From the NCBI GenBank assembly GCA_900548725.1, contig URLV01000042.1:1-5527 (forward strand): a stretch of DNA of 5,527 nt, given 5' to 3'. Source of the DNA: an uncultured Mycoplasmatota bacterium (lineage in GTDB: Bacteria > Bacillota_I > Bacilli_A > RF39 > UBA660). The notes beneath the pieces are model-generated. The model was not told where the DNA came from, ran no database searches, and saw nothing but the letters and a program-made list of their open reading frames with translations. The translations under genes and the position numbers were made by a program. This document shows positions 1-4,631 of the stretch, piece by piece. The stretch's first letter is position 1; every line of letters starts with the position of its first letter.

Positions 1-314
1 TCCATATTATTAATTAAATCAATTTTATATGGATCATCTTTAAACATTTCTAAAGCTTCATCTTTACTTATTTCATGTCTTACAATTCTTTTTCCATCTT
101 TACTTATTTTTTTCATTTCACGTTCTATGATAGGTAAATCTTCTGTTTTAATTACATCATCACCTAAATCTATATCATAATAAAAGCCTTCATTTATAAC
201 TGGTCCAACCCAAAATTTTGCATTTGGATATAAGTGTTTCACTGCTTGTGCCATTAAATGTGCACAAGAATGATTCATTACATTTAATTTTTCATTTTCT
301 TTTATATTTATCAT
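1..314 (-). CDS. thrS: Threonyl-tRNA synthetase, N-terminal part (runs off the window)
   Basis: Charges tRNA-Thr with threonine in the cytoplasm. The first 104 codons are present; the rest lies beyond position 1. Residues 14-33 (NHSCAHLMAQAVKHLYPNAK) hold the HxxxH motif (H15, H19) of the ThrRS editing domain. They are followed by the family signature VGPVINEGFYYDID and by the ThrRS-like stretch EDLPIIEREMKKI. In most bacterial ThrRS an approximately 60-residue TGS domain precedes this region; here only about 13 residues do, so TGS is absent. The ATG at 314 is chosen because an AGGA lies a few bases upstream; the next ATG (278) has no ribosome binding site. The start overlaps the end of the upstream L29-like ORF by 23 nt, so translation may be coupled. 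Control is by the threonine T-box upstream. Family assignment is secure; total length and catalytic core cannot be seen. Confidence 0.93.
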   Translation of the reverse strand, partial: MINIKENEKLNVMNHSCAHLMAQAVKHLYPNAKFWVGPVINEGFYYDIDLGDDVIKTEDLPIIEREMKKISKDGKRIVRHEISKDEALEMFKDDPYKIDLINNM

Positions 315-537
315 CTTTTTTCCTACTTTCTTTTTCTATATTATTTCTTATTTCATATTCAACAATTAATACAGTGGTTCGAGCATATGTTTTTTTTAGT
401 ACATTAATTTTTTTTAATATTTCTTTTTGCTTCGAATCATTCTTTTTATTAAATTCATAATCTAACCTTAAATTAAATAATTCATCTCTTAATTCTTTCT
501 TCTTTTTTAACAAATTATCATATTCTTCTTTATTCAT
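292..537 (-). CDS. L29-like small basic protein between T-box and thrS
   Basis: An 81-residue, lysine-rich, probably helical or coiled-coil protein. It begins MNKEEYDNLL. Residues 16-22 read RDELFNL followed by R, matching the core of ribosomal protein L29 (KELFNLR). A later segment, YARTTVLIVEYE, lines up with the second L29 helix (typically IARIKTVLRERE). The loop between them is about six residues longer than in L29, and there is a charged C-terminal tail. The start at 537 is fixed by GGAGG at 547-543, five bases away. An ATG further upstream (582) would lie inside the T-box terminator and is rejected. It is the first ORF behind the T-box and ends (TGA) 23 nt inside thrS. The position is far from a ribosomal protein operon, so this is either an L29 paralogue recruited to thrS or a chance helical resemblance. 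Function unknown; a role in coupling or tuning thrS translation is inference. Confidence 0.72.
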   Translation of the reverse strand: MNKEEYDNLLKKKKELRDELFNLRLDYEFNKKNDSKQKEILKKINVLKKTYARTTVLIVEYEIRNNIEKESRKKDDKYKRK

Positions 538-547
538 ATTTACCTCC
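538..547 (-). promoter_or_regulatory. Strong ribosome binding site for the L29-like ORF
   Basis: GGAGG (547-543) with a five-base spacer before ATG at 537. It lies directly behind the T-run of the T-box terminator, so it is transcribed only on read-through. It decides the start of this ORF against the longer reading that begins at 582. Confidence 0.85.
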
Positions 548-592
548 AAAAAAAGATGGCTACCAAAGGAGTGCATTAGCACGGTACCATCC
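548..592 (-). terminator. T-box intrinsic terminator
   Basis: GATGG/CCATC (591-587 with 559-555) and TACC/GGTA (586-583 with 564-561) form the outer stem with one bulged G. GTGC/GCAC forms an inner hairpin, and seven T follow (554-548). The 5' arm contains the T-box sequence that pairs with tRNA in the antiterminator, so the two folds exclude each other. Confidence 0.9.
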
Positions 593-745
593 TAATTATA
601 CTTAATTTAAATAACGGTTCTTAACCGGACTTTATTAAAGTCTCTAAAAAGTAGTAATTAATATAATAATTTATTCATTTCCACCAATCATGAACTCTCT
701 TTAAAATCATTTATATTAATCATGTCTTTTATCACTGATTTACGA
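548..745 (-). promoter_or_regulatory. Threonine T-box riboswitch leader (thrS)
   Basis: Tandem tRNA-sensing leader that binds uncharged tRNA-Thr and lets transcription pass into the L29-like ORF and thrS. Seen directly: Stem I helix ATTAATATAA (720-711) with TTATATTAAT (666-657); a lower helix AAAAG (730-726) with CTTTT (651-647); and between them the specifier loop TACTA with threonine codon ACU at 655-653 followed by A. At the top are the AGAGAG motif (700-695) and a small hairpin TTCAT/ATGAA (694-690, 678-674) enclosing GGTGG, as in canonical T-boxes. Two short hairpins follow (642-628, 627-615). The T-box core AGGATGGTACCGTG starts at 593; its TGGT would pair with a tRNA ending ACCA. The threonine identity agrees with the downstream gene. 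The transcription start is only estimated from the promoter. Confidence 0.92.
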
Positions 746-750
746 ACAAT

Positions 751-779
751 ATAATATCACTATTTTTAATTTTATGCAA
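751..779 (-). promoter_or_regulatory. SigA-type promoter of the T-box/thrS transcript
   Basis: TTGCAT (779-774), a 17-base spacer, then TATTAT (756-751). It sits right at the stop codon of the dipeptidase gene (782-780), so thrS has its own promoter immediately behind the preceding operon. Predicted initiation near 745 is just upstream of Stem I. Confidence 0.72.
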
Positions 780-1340
780 CTAATCAAACACTTCTTTTAT
801 TAATTCATACTCATCTTCATCATCAAAATGCCACCATTCTGAAGGAAAAGGTTTAAAACCACACTGTTTCATTGTATTTTCAAGTAATAAAACGTTATAT
901 TTTGTTTCTTCATCTAATTTATCATAATTGTTTCTAAAACTTTCTATTCCAAAATGATCAAACTCTGTTGGCATTTTTACTTCTTCTCCATCAAGTGTAC
1001 ACAAAGTTACATCCACGGCACTTCCTTTACAATGATTACATTTGCCTTTTTTTGGATTTACTACAAAAAGTTCATTAGGAAATTTTTCCCACATAATTTC
1101 TTGATATTTTAAAGGTCTAAAAGAATCCCAAATTTTTAATTTATATCCCATTTTATTTAATATTTTATTTGCATTATTTAATTTTAAAAAAGTTTTGTAT
1201 CTTAACATACAAATTGGTTTCTCATATATTTTTTTATTTAAAAAATTATTATTTGTATTATAAATAATGTCTATAATAAAATTTTCTTTATCTGAAATCT
1301 CATACATTTTATATTTTTCTATAAAATCCAACTTATTCAT
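780..1340 (-). CDS. ddpX: D-alanyl-D-alanine dipeptidase, VanX/DdpX type (peptidase M15D)
   Basis: Zinc-dependent hydrolase predicted to split D-Ala-D-Ala in the cytoplasm; no signal peptide is seen. The 186 residues are near the usual length (VanX about 200). WDSFRP (71-76) carries the conserved arginine R75. CNHCKGSAVD (101-110) is the SxHxxGxAxD zinc motif with H103 and D110; its first Ser is Cys here. SEWWHF (167-172) gives catalytic base E168 and third zinc ligand H171. All key residues are present. The start codon overlaps the stop of the membrane protein gene (ATGA, 1340-1337), and the only Shine-Dalgarno-like sequence is distant, so translation is probably coupled. It is the last gene of a three-gene operon. 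VanH and VanA ligase partners are not visible, so cell-wall dipeptide recycling or nutrient use is more likely than glycopeptide resistance. That role is inference; the family is secure. Confidence 0.92.
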   Translation of the reverse strand: MNKLDFIEKYKMYEISDKENFIIDIIYNTNNNFLNKKIYEKPICMLRYKTFLKLNNANKILNKMGYKLKIWDSFRPLKYQEIMWEKFPNELFVVNPKKGKCNHCKGSAVDVTLCTLDGEEVKMPTEFDHFGIESFRNNYDKLDEETKYNVLLLENTMKQCGFKPFPSEWWHFDDEDEYELIKEVFD

Positions 1341-1891
1341 TTTGAAAATTTAACATCCCCTATAACTTCAACCAAATTCAATACTCCATTTGCAGTAAAG
1401 AAGAAACCTAATATTAAACATTCATTACTTATACCAACTAATATATTAGTTACTACTAGGAATCCTAATAATATAAATAAACTCATTGAAAATATATTAA
1501 AAAATATACTAAAGTTAACTTTACTTCTTAATTCTTCTATTTTTATTAATTTTATTATAAGCATTATAATTAACCAACCTATTAATGTGATGCCTATAAC
1601 ATAATTAGATGGTTCATTCATATATTTTAACCCACTAAAACTTGCTATTATACATGCTAATGATATATATAAATGATGCATTCCAGTATATTTTTTAGTA
1701 AGTAAATAATTTGCAAATTCTATTCCAAAATATAATAACATTACCACATAAAATATCTGACATCCATCTAAAAAAGCAATATATTTATCAAAAAAGAATG
1801 ATAATCCTAATAGTAAAGTTAATGTACTTGTAATTAACAATACTACATTTTTATTTTTAACTTGATTCTTTGTTAATTCTATATTTTTCAT
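1337..1891 (-). CDS. Six-helix membrane protein, HdeD/DUF308-like topology
   Basis: Integral membrane protein of 184 residues without a recognised function. Hydrophobic segments lie at about residues 15-34, 44-64, 73-90, 97-117, 127-150 and 156-177, giving three hairpin pairs. The lysine-rich N-terminus and the basic stretch around 114-124 suggest these face the cytoplasm. The pattern of paired helices recalls HdeD/DUF308 proteins, but no diagnostic motif was identified, so this is topology only. The start at 1891 follows a GGTGAT ribosome binding site, 17 nt behind the stop of the EIIB-like gene. Its TGA stop overlaps the dipeptidase start by 4 nt, so the three genes form one operon. It could serve as a partner or anchor for its neighbours, but nothing in the sequence shows that. 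Confidence 0.85.
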   Translation of the reverse strand: MKNIELTKNQVKNKNVVLLITSTLTLLLGLSFFFDKYIAFLDGCQIFYVVMLLYFGIEFANYLLTKKYTGMHHLYISLACIIASFSGLKYMNEPSNYVIGITLIGWLIIMLIIKLIKIEELRSKVNFSIFFNIFSMSLFILLGFLVVTNILVGISNECLILGFFFTANGVLNLVEVIGDVKFSK

Positions 1892-1908
1892 ATTATCACC
1901 ATTACTTT

Positions 1909-2229
1909 TTATCCTTTATGTTTCATATCACTAATATATTTTTTTAACTTTACTGCATCAGGTCCAAATATTATTTTTAATTGATTATCTACCTCAACTA
2001 TTCCTTTTGCTCCTAATTTTTCTATTGCATTTTTATCAACTATACTAACATCTTTTAGTGTAACTTTTAATCTAGACATATTCACTTCTGTATCTAATAT
2101 ATTATCTTTACCACCTAAGTATTGAACTAATTTGTTTATTTCTAAATTAAAATTTTTCTTATTTAGTTTTACTATAATTAAAGATATTATTAAAAGTACA
2201 AATGCAATTAAAATGTATTGCCATGCCAT
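1909..2229 (-). CDS. Membrane-anchored PTS EIIB-like protein without the active cysteine
   Basis: A 106-residue protein with one N-terminal transmembrane helix (about 4-20), a short basic linker (KLNKKN), and then a domain resembling the glucose-family PTS EIIB domain (about 32-100). Seen: LVQYLGGKDNI, then VNMSRLKVTLKDVSIVD, then EKLGAKGIVEVDNQLKIIFGP, which match the three conserved blocks of EIIB. In true EIIB the second block begins with the phosphorylated cysteine, as in CxTRLR; here that position is Asn50. It therefore should not pass phosphate to a sugar, and no EIIA or EIIC domain is present. A structural, sensory or regulatory role is possible but not shown. It is the first gene of the operon, with GAGGTGAT just before ATG and a TATAAT upstream at 2256-2251. 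Homology is clear; function is unknown. Confidence 0.85.
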   Translation of the reverse strand: MAWQYILIAFVLLIISLIIVKLNKKNFNLEINKLVQYLGGKDNILDTEVNMSRLKVTLKDVSIVDKNAIEKLGAKGIVEVDNQLKIIFGPDAVKLKKYISDMKHKG

Positions 2230-2250
2230 ATTATCACCTCATCTACTTTA

Positions 2251-2279
2251 ATTATACTATAAAACTTATAAAAATAAAA
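2251..2279 (-). promoter_or_regulatory. Promoter of the EIIB-like/membrane protein/dipeptidase operon
   Basis: A perfect TATAAT (2256-2251) lies 21 bases before the ATG at 2229. About 17 bases further upstream is only a poor TTTTAT -35 box. It fires away from the spore coat gene promoter, so the 110-bp gap between the two genes is a divergent control region. Confidence 0.6.
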
Positions 2280-2281
2280 TC

Positions 2282-2308
2282 ACTAATTTACAAAAGTTAC
2301 ATAAAATA
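2282..2308 (+). promoter_or_regulatory. SigK-like sporulation promoter of the coat gene
   Basis: AC at 2282-2283, a 16-base gap, then CATAAAATA at 2300-2308. This matches the mother-cell sigma-K pattern (AC, about 16-17 bases, CATAnnnTA), and the -10 also fits sigma-E. The match is short in an AT-rich region, but it agrees with the spore coat product downstream. A GGGTGA ribosome binding site follows at 2327-2332. Confidence 0.5.
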
Positions 2309-2339
2309 TATTGAGTATAAATGAAAGGGTGAATTATAC

Positions 2340-2789
2340 ATGTGTAATGAAAAAAATACAAATTGCATCGGAGAGATATTAAAAGTTATACTTGTTCTAC
2401 AACAAAATGCATGCCCAGAAAGTTGTTTAGATTCTTGTGATAGACCAATGCTTGGAGGAGGACCTAGCTGTCTAGTATGCAATACTCGTCCAGTAATGCT
2501 TTATACTTGTTGTGGTAATGGTACTCCATGGAGTATGCCTATAGAGAAAGATAGTACTAACGTATGTTCTAATACACAAGTAAGTGCTTGTTGTACAGAC
2601 TGTTCTAATGTTTTCAGAGTTGAAAAATTAGACGGTAACTGCTGTACTTTTAGAGTACTTGCTCCAAATACGCAAGAAAGTTGCTGTAATTCAATTCCGT
2701 ACATTGCAACAAATAGTTTCTTTACAATGGACTTATCATGCTGCTGTGCAGTTAAGTGTTTAAGCGATACTTACGTAGACTGTGTATAA
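2340..2789 (+). CDS. cotZ: Spore coat protein, CotY/CotZ family
   Basis: Cysteine-rich structural protein of the outer spore coat or crust, made in the mother cell late in sporulation. The 149 residues include 22 cysteines, many in CC or CCC groups (TCCGN, ACCTDC, GNCCTFRVL, LSCCCAVKCL). Blocks typical of CotY/CotZ are seen in order: NCIGEILKVILVLQQNA near the N-terminus, CLDSCDRPMLGG, NTRPVMLYTCCGNG, VFRVEKLDGNCCTFRVL, and a C-terminal MDLSCCCAVKCLSDT. The size is close to Bacillus CotZ (about 150 residues). The start at 2340 has GGGTGA seven bases upstream. It stands alone, divergent from the EIIB-like operon, with a SigK-like promoter and a strong terminator. CotY and CotZ cannot be told apart here, so the symbol marks the family. 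Disulfide cross-linking of the coat is known for the family, not shown here. Confidence 0.93.
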   Translation: MCNEKNTNCIGEILKVILVLQQNACPESCLDSCDRPMLGGGPSCLVCNTRPVMLYTCCGNGTPWSMPIEKDSTNVCSNTQVSACCTDCSNVFRVEKLDGNCCTFRVLAPNTQESCCNSIPYIATNSFFTMDLSCCCAVKCLSDTYVDCV

Positions 2790-2790
2790 C

Positions 2791-2817
2791 AAAAAGTAGA
2801 TTCTTCTACTTTTTCAG
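2791..2817 (+). terminator. Terminator of the coat gene (bidirectional hairpin)
   Basis: AAAAAGTAGA (2791-2800) and TCTACTTTTT (2805-2814) form a perfect 10-bp stem with a TTCT loop, starting 2 nt behind the stop codon. The stem carries A-rich and T-rich flanks, so it can act from either side. Confidence 0.85.
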
Positions 2818-2826
2818 AGTGTAGAT

Positions 2827-2853
2827 AAACCCCTAGATTTTTCTAGAGGTTTT
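2827..2853. terminator. Second terminator-like hairpin, between coat gene and ISL3 remnant
   Basis: AAACCCCTAGA (2827-2837) pairs with TCTAGAGGTTT (2842-2852) around a four-T loop with one C/A mismatch. It lies 2 nt beyond the stop of the transposase remnant (minus strand) and behind the coat gene terminator. It may stop both converging transcripts or be part of the insertion sequence end. Confidence 0.65.
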
Positions 2854-2854
2854 C

Positions 2855-4094
2855 TTATGAATAAATTTTCAAAATGTACATTATTCTCATTCTAAAAAAT
2901 TCAAAATTTCTATATCCATATCCTATTCTTTTTATTACTTTTATTTTATTATTTAATCCCTCAGTGAATCCATTTGAAAACCTCTCATCTATAAATAAAT
3001 TCACTATATATAGTAACCAATTTTCTATTGTTTTAGATGTTTCTTTAAATTCTTCTATTCCACTTTCATTACATGTATTTAATCATTCTTTTATTTCTTT
3101 TTCAGCGTCTATATATTTTATATATTTTACTGCATCAAAGAACAATTCTTTTAATATATATGCCTGATGTAATTCTCCACTAATTGATAATAATTCTTCT
3201 CTTAAATCATGTTTTAACATTTCTATCATATGATTATTTTTATATCTTTTTGTATATGTCCACCAATTTATATTATTATTATATTTTCTTAATAAACTAA
3301 CATTCTTTTTATTTTTTAACATTCTATATTCTTTACTATTGTATCCATACTCTTTTTGTAATCTTATTCTAACTTTATCTAGTGCTTCCATTATATATCG
3401 TGTATAATGAAATCTATCTACTACATACTTTGCTTTGGGAAACATAATTTTTTGTACTAGTAGATATGGTTCGTACATATCTGATATGACGAATTCTACA
3501 GAGTGCCTGTTATTACAATATGTAAAATATTTTATCAGGTACTCTTTTTTTGTTCAGGCAATATATCTAAACATTTTTTATGTATTGGATCGTTTAATAC
3601 GAATGGGTACTTTCTATATTGAGTATCTGCCTTAAACTCATCAAAAGAAATTACTCTTGGTAAGCTTTTTATTTGTTTAGGATAATTTATCATTGCCCTT
3701 TTTAATATTTTTCTAACATTTTCTGAATTAATTCCATTTTCTTTTGCAATCCATTAATTCTTTTAGCACTTTTTGTTCTAATTTATTTGAAATATTTTTT
3801 CCTCTATCATTTAAATCTACACTCTCAGTAAATTTCTTTTTACATTTATGACAAATAAATCTCCTTTTCTTTATAATTATTTTAGTATCTTGTTCAAATA
3901 ATTTTAAGTATTTTAAACTTATTGGTTTCAATTTATCATGTATACTACTTTTATATTCATCACAACAAGGACACTTGTGCTTTTTGATTTTACTTTCTAC
4001 TTCTATTATTTTAATTGTCTTATCATTATCATTTTTTCTTCAATATTTAAAATTTTATATTTTTCTAATCCTAATATTGTTTCAATTTTTTTAT
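2855..4094 (-). pseudogene. ISL3-family transposase, inactivated by several lesions
   Basis: Remnant of a DDE transposase that moved an ISL3-type element. Read across frames it is close to full length. The N-terminal zinc-finger part has CPCC and, later, CHKC (in ORF 3931-3728); then come SFDEFK and VISDMYEPY (two acidic residues), VDRFHYTRY, and at the C-terminus NGFTEGLNNKIK with the Glu, followed by GYGYRNFE. Lesions seen: no usable start codon near 4094 (AT then A-run, correctly placed behind GGAGG; an ATG is restored if one G was lost); a frame break at the A-run 4037-4032; a break near 3750-3752, where residues also seem missing; a break at the A-run 3551-3545; and TGA at 3085-3083 where relatives have Trp. 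It ends with TAA at 2857-2855. Three of the breaks are in or next to homopolymers, but the nonsense codon is not, so real decay is likely. Confidence 0.9.
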
Positions 4095-4138
4095 TTTTTA
4101 TACCTCCATTTCTTATAAAAATTCTAACATAAAAAAAG

Positions 4139-4162
4139 ACAACTAATTACTTATGAAGTTGT
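4139..4162. repeat. Weak inverted repeat upstream of the ISL3 remnant
   Basis: ACAACT (4139-4144) and AGTTGT (4157-4162) form a 6-bp stem with a 12-base loop. On the minus strand it is followed by CT and seven T (4138-4130), so it could weakly stop transcription entering the dead transposase. The stem is short and AT-rich. Confidence 0.3.
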
Positions 4163-4178
4163 AAGATAAAAGTAGACA
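4154..4178 (+). repeat. Outer extra copy of the IS3 element left end
   Basis: Begins TGAAGT and ends GTAGACA. It matches 21 of 25 positions of the real left end at 4185-4209, in the same orientation and 31 bp further out. It is followed by different sequence (CAATAC) rather than by the inner part of the terminal repeat, so it is probably a relic of an earlier related insertion or a subterminal duplicate. Confidence 0.6.
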
Positions 4179-4184
4179 CAATAC

Positions 4185-4224
4185 TGAAGTGATAAAATAA
4201 ATGTAGACAGTCTAAAAAAGACAC
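4185..4224 (+). repeat. Left terminal inverted repeat of the IS3 element
   Basis: Pairs with 5489-5527. The core GTAGACAGT followed by YTA, an A-run and GACAC (4203-4224) is shared with the right end, apart from one base change and one extra A. The outer 18 bases agree only partly. Confidence 0.8.
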
Positions 4225-4238
4225 AGTCTACATTTTTT
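4199..4238 (+). terminator. Terminator hairpin built into the IS left end
   Basis: AAATGTAGAC (4199-4208) pairs with GTCTACATTT (4226-4235), with an inner GTCT/AGAC stem (4210-4213, 4219-4222), and the 3' side continues into T. It overlaps the terminal repeat and precedes orfA. Such hairpins are known to shield IS transposase genes from transcription entering from outside. Confidence 0.7.
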
Positions 4239-4268
4239 GTTATCATAAATAAAAAAGGAGGATTTTTT

Positions 4269-4631
4269 ATGAGTAAGAATAATATGAAGTCACCAGAAGA
4301 AAAAGAAATAATTGTAAAGCTATATTTAAATGGCGAATCAACTACAAAATTGGCAGACGAATTTAATGTTTCTAGAAGAAGAATTTATTATTGGGTAAAA
4401 GATTATGAAGAAAAAGGATTAGATGGATTAATATCAAATACTGGTAAAGCATCTAAACACCATAAAAATATGGGATTATATTTAAGAAAACCAAAATCAA
4501 GAGAAGAAGAATTAGAAATAGAATTGATGAAGAAAGATATTGAGATAGCTCGATTAAAAAAAGGTTACAACGTGAAAGGAGTTGGTCAAGAAAAGGAATT
4601 CATTACTACATTCAACAAGAATATAAAATAA
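4269..4631 (+). CDS. IS3-family transposase OrfA (DNA-binding subunit)
   Basis: Binds the element ends and forms the N-terminal part of the OrfAB transposase. Of 120 residues, about 8-55 form the IS3-type helix-turn-helix (SPEEKEIIVKLYLNGES, then LADEFNVSRRRIYYWVKDYE). A charged helix at about 75-98 (REEELEIELMKKDIEIARL) has the leucine-zipper spacing used for dimerisation. The start at 4269 follows AGGAGG with a seven-base spacer. Near its end the frame passes over seven A (4556-4562), the frameshift site; without slipping, translation continues to TAA at 4631. OrfA made alone is known to inhibit transposition in this family. Confidence 0.92.
   Translation: MSKNNMKSPEEKEIIVKLYLNGESTTKLADEFNVSRRRIYYWVKDYEEKGLDGLISNTGKASKHHKNMGLYLRKPKSREEELEIELMKKDIEIARLKKGYNVKGVGQEKEFITTFNKNIK
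4556..4562 (+). promoter_or_regulatory. A7 slippery site for programmed -1 frameshift
   Basis: Seven A followed by G; OrfA frame reads TTA AAA AAA GGT. Slipping back one base gives AAA AAA AGG TTA and opens the orfB frame, which has no stop up to 5488. The fusion reads IARLKK then RLQRERSW. The site and the direction of shift are as expected for IS3 elements. No downstream stimulator was worked out. Confidence 0.85.

Noticed and set aside
218..460. Plus-strand ORF of 80 residues
   Set aside because: Antisense to thrS and the L29-like gene; a hydrophobic low-complexity translation typical of AT-rich shadow frames.
538..582. Longer N-terminus for the L29-like ORF starting at ATG 582
   Set aside because: It would run through the T-box terminator stem and T-run and would ignore the strong GGAGG at 547-543.
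780..1340. Glycopeptide resistance cluster
   Set aside because: Only the VanX-type gene is present; no vanH, vanA-type ligase, or VanR/VanS genes are visible in the window.
1909..2229. Functional sugar PTS transporter component
   Set aside because: The phosphorylatable cysteine is replaced by Asn50, and no EIIA or EIIC is nearby.
2297..2704. Two minus-strand ORFs (2297-2482 and 2501-2704)
   Set aside because: Antisense to the well-supported coat gene, with no ribosome binding site or family resemblance.
3083..3085. UGA read as Trp (genetic code 4) in the transposase
   Set aside because: Trp is encoded by TGG in the other genes, and TGA works as a real stop in the membrane protein and L29-like genes; the transposase has frame breaks as well.
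2874..4132. Plus-strand ORFs at 2874-3167, 3435-3635 and 3938-4132
   Set aside because: Antisense shadows of the ISL3 transposase remnant, rich in Phe, Ile, Tyr and Ser without motifs.
4154..4232. CRISPR-like short repeats (GTAGACA at 4172 and 4203, inverted at 4226)
   Set aside because: Only a few copies with no regular spacers; they are explained by insertion sequence ends and the terminator hairpin.
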